Shown here: positions 1 to 6,215 of the stretch, one piece after another
Layout of the letters: each line of letters opens with the position of its first letter
Numbering within the stretch: position 1 is the first letter of the stretch
DNA from: Holosporaceae bacterium 'Namur'
GTDB taxonomy: Bacteria > Pseudomonadota > Alphaproteobacteria > Rickettsiales > Midichloriaceae
Assembly: GCA_014116815.1 (NCBI GenBank)
Contig: JACGYV010000048.1
Coordinates: 1 to 6,312 of the forward strand
Direction of reading: 5' to 3'
DNA length: 6,312 nt
Position numbers and translations under genes: made by a program
Notes under the pieces: model-generated
The model's input: only the letters and a program-made list of their open reading frames with translations
Database searches by the model: none
Told to the model about the DNA's origin: nothing

Positions 1-1
1 C

Positions 2-115
2 CCGATAGAAAAATTTTGGGCTAATATGAAGCGATGGATAAAACAGCAAATTAAAGATCATCAGCATTTATACGATGCTATCTCTACCTTCTTCCTCGTA
101 CCACAACTTAACTAA
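2..115 (+). CDS. IS630-type transposase, C-terminal end (5' part outside window)
   Basis: The frame from base 2 gives 37 residues before a TAA at 113-115. It opens with PIEKFWANMKRW and continues through a helical stretch to DAISTFF near the end. NPIE-x-FW is the hallmark around the third catalytic acid of the DDE domain in IS630/Tc1-mariner transposases, so E3 of this fragment is probably the last residue of the DDE triad. The catalytic Asp residues and the N-terminal helix-turn-helix lie upstream of the window, so whether the enzyme is intact cannot be judged. IS630 elements insert at TA dinucleotides. The AT-rich run just after the stop (about 111-126) is the likely right end of the element, but its partner end is not available for comparison. 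Family assignment is fairly sure; activity is unknown. Confidence 0.8.
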   Translation, partial: PIEKFWANMKRWIKQQIKDHQHLYDAISTFFLVPQLN

Positions 116-142
116 TTTTACTATATAGGCTTATTCGGGCAC

Positions 143-454
143 ATGCATCATGAACTGGAATCCTTAATTGAACGACAGCTGCAAAGTAAAGCTGAATATC
201 AAAATATTAAGCCTGTATATATACTTCCAAGGGATCCGGCTACTATTGAATATTTTGAGACTGAAATAGCAAATAATGATAGAGATTTAATAATTTATTA
301 TTCATACCATAAAGATAATAATGAAGATTTATTTCCGCCTTATGGTGTTCATGTAATGGATGAAAGTGCGGATAATCTTGAAAATAAACATCCGATACAA
401 GATTTATTGGATAGCAGCTATTATGATAGCAGGCAATACCATACTGAGCTATAA
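143..454 (+). CDS. Small hypothetical protein, possibly 5'-truncated by the upstream IS
   Basis: I do not recognise this 103-residue protein. It is acidic and hydrophilic, with no signal peptide or membrane segment. The N-terminal part (about 1-20) is helical in character (HHELESLIERQLQSK). A more strand-like middle follows (KPVYILPRD, then DLIIYYSYH) and the tail is rich in D, S and Y. Upstream of ATG 143 there is no convincing ribosome binding site. The frame also stays open back to the base after the transposase stop at 115. That fits a gene whose original 5' end was removed by the IS630 insertion, leaving either a remnant or a shortened gene using an internal ATG. Codon use resembles the neighbouring genes, which favours a real or recently real coding region. 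A chance ORF remains possible. Confidence 0.45.
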   Translation: MHHELESLIERQLQSKAEYQNIKPVYILPRDPATIEYFETEIANNDRDLIIYYSYHKDNNEDLFPPYGVHVMDESADNLENKHPIQDLLDSSYYDSRQYHTEL

Positions 455-489
455 AGATATAGTTTTTAAGTAAAGTAAAAACGGCAAAA

Positions 490-640
490 TCAAATAAAAA
501 TAGTGGGAAGCACGCGCCTTGTGGCCATTTATGGCGCATGCTCGTATAAATGATATAGTCATTTATACGCAAACTTAGTTTAATTTTTTATAGTTTAACT
601 ATACTCCATATATGTAGGATATTCAACTTAATACACTATA
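490..640 (-). repeat. Dispersed repeat, left copy (inverted relative to 2756-2872)
   Basis: Positions 604-640 are the exact reverse complement of 2756-2792, a 37-base perfect match. Similarity continues outward through 570-600 (around AACTTAGTTT) and the GC-rich block at 508-518 (AAGCACGCGCC), giving roughly 110-115 related bases. Relative to the right copy, this one carries about 34 extra bases (533-566) bordered by a repeated CATTTAT. No coding potential is visible. It resembles the small dispersed palindromic repeats or MITE-like elements common in Rickettsiales genomes. The family is not recognised and the outer boundaries are approximate. Confidence 0.75.
509..569. repeat. Two adjacent hairpins inside the left repeat copy
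   Basis: The first hairpin pairs AGCACGCGCC (509-518) with GGCGCATGCT (533-542), 9 of 10 pairs, with a 14-base loop. The second pairs CGTATAAATGA (543-553) with TCATTTATACG (559-569), 11 of 11 pairs, with loop TATAG. The stems are contiguous. The second stem and the 3' arm of the first lie in the segment absent from the right copy. There is no T-run, so neither looks like an ordinary terminator. Confidence 0.65.
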
Positions 641-919
641 TGTGTAAGGTACTAAACTTAGCTTAGTATAGCATTCCGCAAAACAATAATAACTTAAAGA
701 TTATGAAAAAAGTAAAACTCAGTATTCTGTAGTGAATCAAAGAAGGAAAGGAAGATGAAACAAGTTAATTTTTAATTGCCGAATTAGCGAGAGGTGCTAT
801 AGGAAGATATTTATTGCTATAAAAAGGGAGGTTATTTGAAAATCCCTAAAAAGTGTCTGCAATTTTTAAAAATGTTAATTTTTGGGATTATTTAAAATAA
901 TAGTATTATTATTTTATAA
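641..919. other. Gene-free AT-rich spacer with an inverted repeat at 841-889
   Basis: No convincing gene is visible here. All frames are broken by stops, and the short runs such as the frame opening at 754 end after a few codons. The bases just after the dispersed repeat (about 641-670) look like a diverged second copy of 607-640. At 841-889, AATCCC-T-AAAAA is mirrored by TTTTTGGGATT (879-889), enclosing an ATTTTTAAAAAT palindrome at 861-872. At 894-915, AAAATAATA pairs with TATTATTTT. Both structures lie downstream of the minus-strand tRNA-Ile and could help end that transcript, but neither is followed by a clean T-run. The stretch may be a degraded gene or old mobile DNA. Confidence 0.4.
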
Positions 920-996
<77 letters not shown>

Positions 997-1005
997 ATTA
1001 CCATC

Positions 1006-1263
1006 TTATTCAGATGGAGTGATTGAAATAAAAATTCTGTTTTTTACTTTACGACAGAACTCAACTCTGCCCTCAGATAATGCAAAAAGTGTATGATCTC
1101 TTCCCATACCCACATTATCACCGGCATAAAACTTAGTACCTCTTTGTCTTACGATAATATTACCCGGAATTACGTGCTCACCGCCGAATTTTTTAACTCC
1201 AAGTCTTCTACCTATGGAGTCTCTTCCGTTCCTACTACTACCACCACCTTTTTTCGTTGCCAT
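1006..1263 (-). CDS. rpmA: 50S ribosomal protein L27
   Basis: This 85-residue protein is full length for bacterial L27, a late-assembling large-subunit protein whose flexible N-terminus reaches the peptidyl-transferase centre and contacts the P-site tRNA. It begins with the typical [16 protein letters not shown] and continues with [11 protein letters not shown]. The core [32 protein letters not shown] carries the family signature, followed by GRVEF. There is no N-terminal extension of the cleaved Firmicute type. The start is supported by AAGGGAG (complement of about 1271-1277), a strong ribosome binding site. It follows rplU by 24 bases in the standard rplU-rpmA order and is followed after 9 bases by tRNA-Ile. 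The gene looks intact. Confidence 0.97.
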   Translation of the reverse strand: MATKKGGGSSRNGRDSIGRRLGVKKFGGEHVIPGNIIVRQRGTKFYAGDNVGMGRDHTLFALSEGRVEFCRKVKNRIFISITPSE

Positions 1264-1287
1264 TTTTTATCTCCCTTAAATCCGGAC

Positions 1288-1587
1288 TTAGGAAACTATC
1301 TCTTTAATTTTCAGCACAGTAATTAATTGTCTATGCCCTTGCTTTCTGCGATAGTTATGCCTACGTTTTTTCTTAAATACAATAATTTTATCAGTTTTTT
1401 TCTGCTCTAATACTTCCGCTTTTATCATAGCATTACTAAGAAGCGGGTCACCGATTTTATCACCTGCGGATAAAACTTTATCTAACTCAATTACTGAACC
1501 GACTTCACCTTGAAGTTGTTCAACTTTGATTACATCGCCTACTTTAATATGATATTGCTTGCTTCCCGTCTCAATTACCGCAAACAT
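1288..1587 (-). CDS. rplU: 50S ribosomal protein L21
   Basis: This 99-residue protein matches bacterial L21 in length and layout. L21 binds 23S rRNA early in large-subunit assembly. The N-terminus MFAVIETGSKQYHIKVGDVIKVEQL is the conserved beta-barrel start. Later comes the basic, RNA-binding FKKKRRHNYRRKQGHRQ (about residues 70-86) and the C-terminal LITVLKIKEI. An in-frame ATG seven codons upstream (at 1608) would add MNNLEAS. I prefer 1587 because the family starts at MFAVI and because GGAAG (complement of 1593-1597) sits 5 bases before that ATG. It is the first gene of an rplU-rpmA-tRNA-Ile unit and has a plausible promoter at 1683-1710. Confidence 0.95.
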   Translation of the reverse strand: MFAVIETGSKQYHIKVGDVIKVEQLQGEVGSVIELDKVLSAGDKIGDPLLSNAMIKAEVLEQKKTDKIIVFKKKRRHNYRRKQGHRQLITVLKIKEIVS

Positions 1588-1682
1588 ACTTGCTTCCAAA
1601 TTGTTCAATTGAGCTTACCTTTTACATTCTTCATCAATAAAAGTCAACTAGTATAAGAAGGATTTTTTTAATAACTAAGAAT

Positions 1683-1710
1683 ATTATAGTATAACAAGTT
1701 TTTATTGTAA
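1683..1710 (-). promoter_or_regulatory. Putative sigma-70-type promoter for rplU-rpmA-tRNA-Ile
   Basis: On the minus strand, TTACAA (complement of 1705-1710) and a perfect TATAAT (complement of 1683-1688) are 16 bases apart. Transcription would start near 1676, leaving a leader of about 90 bases before the L21 start. A second possible -35, TTGACT (complement of about 1647-1652), lies nearer the gene but lacks a good -10. Prediction from sequence only. Confidence 0.5.
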
Positions 1711-1731
1711 TTAAGTTTGCTTTGATATAAA
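1705..1731 (+). promoter_or_regulatory. Possible promoter for tRNA-Leu, sharing its -35 bases with the opposite promoter
   Basis: TTGTAA (1705-1710) and TATAAA (1726-1731) are 15 bases apart, which is short. A start near 1738 would give a leader of about 10 bases before the tRNA at 1748. The spacer is AT-rich enough that such boxes arise easily by chance. Confidence 0.3.
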
Positions 1732-1747
1732 AAATAATACTTGTTTT

Positions 1748-1833
1748 GCCCCTGTGGTGGAATGGTAGACGCGGTAGACTCAAAATCTATTGTCCTTCGG
1801 GGCATGCTGGTTCAAGTCCGGCCAGGGGCACCA
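1748..1833 (+). tRNA. tRNA-Leu (anticodon CAA)
   Basis: The acceptor stem GCCCCTG (1748-1754) pairs perfectly with CAGGGGC (1823-1829), followed by discriminator A and an encoded CCA (1831-1833). The anticodon stem GTAGA/TCTAT closes the loop CTCAAAA, with anticodon CAA at 1781-1783, which reads UUG codons. The long variable arm (about 1791-1804, with a TTCG-type loop) is the class II feature expected of leucine tRNA. The T loop GGTTCAAGTCC is canonical. It stands alone on the plus strand, divergent from rplU and 78 bases before the pilin-like gene. Confidence 0.96.
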
Positions 1834-1911
1834 TAAAATTCTTTTCCTTAAGAGCTAAATCTGATGTAGTATTATAATATATATACTATAATGGATTAGA
1901 GTTAAGAATTA

Positions 1912-2640
1912 ATGAGAAATAGAAAAGGTTTTACTTTACTGGAAACTTCGATCGTACTTGTAATAATAGCATTAATTTTCAGTCTGGTCACCTATGCAGC
2001 CGGTCTTATTAAGCAAACTCAAACAAAATCTTTAATTACTGAATTAAGTCAATACCAACAAATTATAGAAGCTTTTAGAACTCGGTATTTAGCGCTTCCG
2101 GGTGATTTCGCAAATGCATATTATGCTTTTGGTGATGCCTGTGCTTCATCCGCCTCGGATTGTAACGGAAATTCTAACGGGATTATAGAGGGGAATAGTA
2201 CGGTAAATGATGTAGAAGCACTAAGAGCATGGCAGCACTTATATCTGGCCGGGTTTTTAAGCACTGCTTATCCGGGAATCGCAACCGTGAGCGGTCAATC
2301 CGATATCGGTGTAAATATTCCCCCTTCGGCATGGCCGGGTGCAGGCATAGAACTAAATGCAAGTGCTACTACACAAAACGGTATAAACGGTAATGCAATC
2401 CAAGTTGCCGGATTTGCTTCTTCTTCTGCGGCAAAGTCTGCGAATATAATGACCCCGCTTGACGCTTGGAATATTGATTCCAAAATTGATGACGGAATCG
2501 GCAAAAAAGGCAAAATATTAGGGTTTAACAGCGGCGCCGGCACTACCTGCGTCGGTAGTGATAATCTAACTTATAATTTAAATCTTACTACTAAAGTATG
2601 TTATATAAAATATTTGTTATATCCTAATTTTAATAGTTAA
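1912..2640 (+). CDS. Type IV pilin-like / pseudopilin protein with prepilin N-terminus
   Basis: This 242-residue protein begins with a short basic leader (MRNRKG) and then FTLLETSIVLVIIALIFSLVTYA. That is a classic class III prepilin signal: the prepilin peptidase would cut after G6, F7 would be N-methylated, and E11 is the conserved Glu at mature position 5. The hydrophobic helix (7-31) would sit in the inner membrane before assembly. The globular part has an LPGDFANAYYAF motif (62-73), an Asn-rich loop DCNGNSNGII (83-92) resembling a calcium-binding turn, AWQHLYLAGF (106-115), and IDSKIDDGIG (188-197) near the end. Cysteines at 77, 84, 213 and 230 could form two disulfides. The family is pilin or type II secretion pseudopilin; its partners are not in the window. 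Two TATAAT boxes (1873-1878, 1887-1892) precede it without a good -35, and the ribosome binding site is weak. Confidence 0.85.
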   Translation: MRNRKGFTLLETSIVLVIIALIFSLVTYAAGLIKQTQTKSLITELSQYQQIIEAFRTRYLALPGDFANAYYAFGDACASSASDCNGNSNGIIEGNSTVNDVEALRAWQHLYLAGFLSTAYPGIATVSGQSDIGVNIPPSAWPGAGIELNASATTQNGINGNAIQVAGFASSSAAKSANIMTPLDAWNIDSKIDDGIGKKGKILGFNSGAGTTCVGSDNLTYNLNLTTKVCYIKYLLYPNFNS

Positions 2641-2680
2641 AAGAAAGTCTTAATAGTTTTTAATAAAGTTTCTGAGTTTG

Positions 2681-2699
2681 TAATAATATCATATTATTA
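2681..2699. repeat. AT-only palindrome downstream of the pilin-like gene
   Basis: TAATAATAT and ATATTATTA are perfect mirror arms around a single C at 2690. It lies 41 bases after the pilin stop. With no G-C pairs in the stem and no T-run it is at best a weak terminator. Confidence 0.35.
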
Positions 2700-2755
2700 T
2701 ATAGACATTTGAGAGCAACTTTGAAAACAAATTAGAACATTTAAAAAGCTGTATT

Positions 2756-2872
2756 TATAGTGTATTAAGTTGAATATCCTACATATATGGAGCATAGTCA
2801 AACATAAAAAATAAACTAAGTTTACGTATAAATGGCCGCGAGGCGCGTGCTTCTTGCTACTTTTATTATCTG
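2756..2872 (+). repeat. Dispersed repeat, right copy (inverted relative to 490-640)
   Basis: Positions 2756-2792 are the exact reverse complement of 604-640. The match continues with small changes through AAACTAAGTTTACGTATAAATGG and the GC-rich block ending GGCGCGTGC at 2850, then weakens. This copy lacks the 34-base segment present on the left and therefore cannot form the two adjacent hairpins. It lies in the otherwise gene-free 2641-3024 spacer between the pilin-like gene and the groES promoter, where I see no coding potential. Confidence 0.75.
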
Positions 2873-3024
2873 ACTTTTTAGTACAGGATATATAATCATA
2901 CTAAACTAAACTTAACTTACTATAACTTAACGTTTAACATTTTGATAAATAAGAAAAACCCTAACCTTTATCAGCATACGTAATCATATAAACACCCGAT
3001 TACCCAAAAAAATTATTTTTACCC

Positions 3025-3053
3025 CTTGAAACAAATTTATTAACCCCTATATA
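3025..3053 (+). promoter_or_regulatory. Heat-shock (sigma-32 / RpoH) promoter of groESL
   Basis: CCCCTTGAAA (3022-3031) and CCCCTATATA (3044-3053) closely match the RpoH consensus (CTTGAA, 13-17 bases, CCCCATnTA), with 13 bases between CTTGAA and CCCC. The expected start near 3060 gives a leader of about 40 bases before groES. No CIRCE-type TTAGCACTC inverted repeat is present, so control is probably by RpoH alone and not by HrcA. Confidence 0.8.
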
Positions 3054-3099
3054 GGTAATTACAAAATTTTGTTTTAAATTAATAATCCGAGGTAAATTT

Positions 3100-3393
3100 A
3101 TGGAAGTTAGACCATTACACGATCGTGTTTTAGTTGAAAGATTAGAGCAGGAACAAAAAACCGCTTCAGGAATTATCATACCTGATACCGCGCAGGAAAA
3201 GCCTATGCAGGGAAGAGTGGTTGCCGTGGGTAAAGGTAGCATAGATGAAAAAGGACAAGTTCGCCCGTTGGATGTTAAAGTTGGTGATAAAATTATGTTC
3301 GCTAAATGGGGCGGAACTGAAATCAAGCTGGAAGGTAAAGAGTATTTGATCATGAAAGAATCCGATATTCTTGCAATCATTGATGCTGCGTAA
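3100..3393 (+). CDS. groES: Co-chaperonin GroES (Hsp10)
   Basis: This 97-residue protein has the length and layout of GroES, the heptameric lid that caps the GroEL ring in the cytoplasm and closes the folding chamber. It starts with [16 protein letters not shown]. The mobile loop (about 17-36, [20 protein letters not shown]) carries the hydrophobic triplet III (25-27), which in the family binds the GroEL apical domain. Next come GRVVAVGKG and [36 protein letters not shown], the conserved C-terminal barrel. GAGG at 3089-3092 is a ribosome binding site 7 bases before the ATG. groEL follows after 33 bases, making one operon driven by the heat-shock promoter at 3025-3053. It looks intact. Confidence 0.98.
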   Translation: MEVRPLHDRVLVERLEQEQKTASGIIIPDTAQEKPMQGRVVAVGKGSIDEKGQVRPLDVKVGDKIMFAKWGGTEIKLEGKEYLIMKESDILAIIDAA

Positions 3394-3426
3394 AATAAAT
3401 TATATAAATTATATAGGTAAATAAAT

Positions 3427-5091
3427 ATGGCTGAAAAATTAATTTTTGAAGGTTCCGACGCAAGAAAAGAACTGTTGAAAGGAATTGATAAAGTTGCAAA
3501 GGTAGTAGCTTCAACTCTTGGTCCGAGAGGAAGAAACGTAGTAATCGAGAAATCATTCGGTGCTCCGCAAATTACAAAAGACGGTGTGACGGTTGCTAAA
3601 TCGATTGATAAACTTGCTGATCCGGTACAAACCGCAGGTGCACAGGTTATCATCGAAGCTGCAAAAAAAGCTAATGATAATGCGGGTGACGGAACCACAA
3701 CTACAACCGTACTTGCCAGAGCGATTGCCGTTGAAGGAATTAAAGCGGTGGCTGCCGGAATGAATCCAATGGATATTAAACGCGGTATAGATAGTGCAAC
3801 CGATAATGTACTGGAACATATTAAAAAATTATCAAAAAGCATTCAATCTTCTGCGGAAGTTGCCCAAGTGGCTACTATTTCGGCGAATGGGGATGCGAAT
3901 ATCGGTTCCAAAATCGCCGAAGCATTTGAAAAAGTCGGTAAAGACGGGGTAATCACGGTTGAAGAAGCTAATAAGAGCGATGAATTTGAAGTTGAAATCG
4001 TTGAAGGTATGAATTTTGACCGCGGATATCTCTCTCAATATTTCATTACTAATGCTGAAAAGATGACTTGTGAGCTTGAGAATCCGTATATCTTACTTGT
4101 TGAGAAGAAAATCGGTAATCTGCAACAGCTTCTTCCGATTTTGGAAGCGGTAGTTCAGAGCGGTAAACCTCTTCTTATGATTGCCGAAGATGTTGAAGGT
4201 GAAGCGCTTGCAACTCTTATCGTTAATAAGCTTCGCGGCGGTTTAAAAGTTGCGGCGGTTAAAGCTCCCGGCTTCGGTGACAGAAGAAAAGCTATGCTTG
4301 AAGATCTTGCAATCGTGACGGGTGGACATGTGATCAGTGAAGAACTAGGTCATAAGCTTGAGAACACAACTCTTGATTCTTTAGGTACTGCCAAGAAAGT
4401 TATAATCACTAAAGAAGATACTACTATTGTAAACGGCGGTGGTGATAAGGAGCAAATATCTTCTCGTTGCACGCAAATTAAAGCTCAAATTGAAGAAACT
4501 ACTTCCGATTATGATAAAGAAAAACTTCAAGAGAGACTTGCTAAGCTTGCCGGTGGTGTTGCTATCCTTAAAGTCGGCGGAATTACCGAAATGGAGATTA
4601 AAGAGAAGAAGGATAGAGTAGAAGATGCTTACCATGCAACCAAGGCTGCTATTGCCGAAGGTGTGGTTCCCGGCGGCGGATGCACTTTATTATATGCTTC
4701 AAAAGTTCTTGAAAGCTTGAAAGGTAAGAATGACGACGAACAAGCCGGTATTAAGATTGTTCAAAAAGCTTTATGTGCTCCGTTATGCAAAATTGTTGAG
4801 AATTCCGGAGAGAATGGTGCATTAGTTGCCTCTAAGCTTCTTGAGCAAAATGATGTTAATAAAATCTTTGATGCACAAAATCATGAATATGTTGATGCAT
4901 TTAAAGCCGGTATCATTGACCCGACTAAGATTGTTAGAACAGCACTACAAAGCGCATCATCCGTTGCAGGTCTCATAATCACTACTGAAGCAGTGGTTGT
5001 TAATAAGCCTGATGACGGTAAAGATGCTGCATCAATGGGTGGCATGCCCGGAATGGGCGGTATGGGAGGAATGGGCGGTATGGATTTCTAA
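3427..5091 (+). CDS. groEL: Chaperonin GroEL (Hsp60)
   Basis: This 554-residue protein is full length (about 548 in E. coli). GroEL forms the double-ring ATP-driven folding chamber capped by GroES. The equatorial ATP site is visible: LGPRGRNVV (31-39), KDGVTVA with D52, GDGTTT with D88 (the E. coli D87 equivalent), and RVED ending at D400 (near E. coli D398). The apical domain spans roughly 192-378 and includes [12 protein letters not shown] (195-206) and [19 protein letters not shown] (277-295). The tail is the Gly-Met repeat from about 540, ending in MDF. Two small deviations are visible: T93 where Ala is usual in GDGTTTAT, and A410 where an acidic residue or Gln is usual in the GroEL signature ([12 protein letters not shown]). 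Neither touches a catalytic Asp. AGG at 3415-3417 precedes the start, and a terminator follows the stop. The protein is expected to be essential and heat-induced. Confidence 0.99.
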   Translation: MAEKLIFEGSDARKELLKGIDKVAKVVASTLGPRGRNVVIEKSFGAPQITKDGVTVAKSIDKLADPVQTAGAQVIIEAAKKANDNAGDGTTTTTVLARAIAVEGIKAVAAGMNPMDIKRGIDSATDNVLEHIKKLSKSIQSSAEVAQVATISANGDANIGSKIAEAFEKVGKDGVITVEEANKSDEFEVEIVEGMNFDRGYLSQYFITNAEKMTCELENPYILLVEKKIGNLQQLLPILEAVVQSGKPLLMIAEDVEGEALATLIVNKLRGGLKVAAVKAPGFGDRRKAMLEDLAIVTGGHVISEELGHKLENTTLDSLGTAKKVIITKEDTTIVNGGGDKEQISSRCTQIKAQIEETTSDYDKEKLQERLAKLAGGVAILKVGGITEMEIKEKKDRVEDAYHATKAAIAEGVVPGGGCTLLYASKVLESLKGKNDDEQAGIKIVQKALCAPLCKIVENSGENGALVASKLLEQNDVNKIFDAQNHEYVDAFKAGIIDPTKIVRTALQSASSVAGLIITTEAVVVNKPDDGKDAASMGGMPGMGGMGGMGGMDF

Positions 5092-5130
5092 ATCCTTGTT
5101 CTCATCTTCATACAAATTATACTTAAAAAC

Positions 5131-5160
5131 AAAGAACCTTGAGTCTCTTCAAGGTTCTTT
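5131..5160 (+). terminator. Intrinsic terminator of groESL
   Basis: AAAGAACCTTGA (5131-5142) and TCAAGGTTCTTT (5149-5160) form a perfect 12-bp stem with a 6-base loop, ending in a short T-run. It lies 39 bases after the groEL stop. An A-run on the other side (5124-5129) could let it work weakly in reverse, but no minus-strand gene faces it here. Confidence 0.85.
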
Positions 5161-5423
5161 TATATACCTTAAATATAATAGTATAAAATTATTTTTTAAA
5201 ATAAAAACTTTATAATATACAGAATATATGGTTTTACTTAATTTATTGATATTATATTTTTCTATTTTTCTCACAATTTTTTCAAAAAAATATTATTTAT
5301 ATATTCTTAATATAAAGCTTAAAAAAAGTTATTTATCCTAAAAAAAAGCTATATTGATAATAATATTGTAACAATGTTACTGTATAATATTCGTTATTAT
5401 TATAATTAGTAGTACTTTAAAAA
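5161..5423 (+). promoter_or_regulatory. AT-rich spacer with dyad and possible promoter before the 5424 gene
   Basis: No gene is visible between the terminator and 5424. Near its end is a perfect dyad, GTAACA-A-TGTTAC (5368-5380), immediately followed by TATAAT (5383-5388); another TATAAT lies at 5401-5406. No good -35 is present at 16-18 bases from the first box, while TTACTG (5377-5382) is 18 bases from the second. The dyad next to a -10 could be an operator. In such AT-rich DNA, chance similarity is a real risk. Confidence 0.35.
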
Positions 5424-6215
5424 ATGCTTTCAAGAGAAACAATAAAAAATTCAATATATAAGGTAATTAACGTTGCTTCTGTGCCTGTTACTTATAAAGT
5501 GGTGAAATATGGTGTAGTAGCAGCTGCATTACCATGTGTTGCCGTCTCTTTCCCAGCTGCAGGTGCTGCGCTTGCAGTTATTAATTCCTATAAGTTTGCT
5601 ACTTTTTTTGCAGATACTGCCGGTTCACTATTCTTAGGATATTATTTCGGTAATAATATTAAAAGCACTACCCAAATCTCACTTGAGACATTAGAGCCAT
5701 ATGTTTTTGCAGGTGTTGAAAATATATATGATTTTGGAGAGAATGCAATAATACCGGGTATTACGAGTTTATTAGGTTCTATAATAGATTGCTCATCTTC
5801 TTTTTTAAGCCTCGCTAAGGATACGATATACAATCTTTCCAGCAGTGCTCTATCAATAACAAGCAAAATAGGTGAGTATAGTTTAAACTTTGCTATTGAT
5901 TCAATGCTCCCTCTTGCTAAAGCTACTTTGGATATATTAATTGAATTCGGGTACGATATCGGAGAAGCTCTAATTTCTATTACTAAAGATATTATCTCTA
6001 AGAGTTTGCAAGAATTGGCTGCAAAAGGAGATTTGTTTCTTAATACCCTAATACATATTTCTGAAAATGTAGTTAAGCCTTTTGCGAGCTGGTCAGCTGA
6101 GAAGTTAGTTGAAGCAGGTATTTCAGTTAAAGATGCTGCCGCTTATGCATTTGAAAATGTAGTTAAACCATTTGCGAGCTGGTCAGTGTTGAGCGTCATG
6201 GTAAATGACCCCTGA
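5424..6215 (+). CDS. Unrecognised helical repeat protein, C-terminus cut off by an IS insertion
   Basis: I do not recognise this protein. The 263-residue frame starts at the first ATG after an in-frame TAA at 5418-5420; the ribosome binding site is poor. Residues 26-75 are strongly hydrophobic (VVKYGVVAAALPCVAVSFPAAGAALAVI, then FFADTAGSLFLGYYFG), suggesting one or two membrane segments. The rest looks amphipathic and helical, with loosely recurring blocks such as ENAIIPGITSLL (106-117). A near-exact 30-residue tandem repeat begins ENVVKPFASWS at 214 and again at 244. Host sequence ends at S254 (base 6186). The last residues, VLSVMVNDP, are read from the IS end, so the stop at 6213-6215 is not native. 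The true gene was longer, probably with more repeat units. A membrane-associated or exported repeat protein is conceivable; function is unknown. Confidence 0.75.
   Translation: MLSRETIKNSIYKVINVASVPVTYKVVKYGVVAAALPCVAVSFPAAGAALAVINSYKFATFFADTAGSLFLGYYFGNNIKSTTQISLETLEPYVFAGVENIYDFGENAIIPGITSLLGSIIDCSSSFLSLAKDTIYNLSSSALSITSKIGEYSLNFAIDSMLPLAKATLDILIEFGYDIGEALISITKDIISKSLQELAAKGDLFLNTLIHISENVVKPFASWSAEKLVEAGISVKDAAAYAFENVVKPFASWSVLSVMVNDP
6063..6186 (+). repeat. 90-bp tandem repeat, second unit truncated
   Basis: Bases 6063-6096 and 6153-6186 are identical at 32 of 34 positions, and their starts are 90 bases apart (30 codons, so in frame). The first unit encodes ENVVKPFASWSAEKL through DAAAYAF. 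The second stops matching exactly at 6187, where the IS begins. Such high identity at the DNA level points to a recent duplication. Confidence 0.85.

Noticed and set aside
243..572. Open frame on the minus strand across the small hypothetical gene and the repeat
   Set aside because: It runs through the dispersed repeat and its hairpins and lacks a ribosome binding site and family features; the plus-strand ORF is the better candidate.
740..782. Small peptide gene behind the purine-rich AAGGAAAGGAAG
   Set aside because: The ATG that follows at 754 opens only MKQVNF before a stop, and no other frame extends usefully.
2295..2543. Minus-strand open frame inside the pilin-like gene
   Set aside because: Antisense to a clear prepilin gene; hydrophobic by reverse reading of Gly/Ala/Ser-rich codons, with no independent signals.
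3000..3099. CIRCE element for HrcA control of groESL
   Set aside because: No TTAGCACTC/GAGTGCTAA inverted repeat is present in the leader or promoter region.
3000..3842. Long open frame on the minus strand opposite groES and the 5' part of groEL
   Set aside because: It is antisense to two unmistakable conserved genes, has low-complexity Ser/Ala/Leu-rich content, and carries no recognisable domain; it mirrors the codon pattern of groESL.
6063..6186. CRISPR-like array
   Set aside because: Only two repeat copies, in frame within a coding sequence, with translated similarity; this is a protein tandem repeat.
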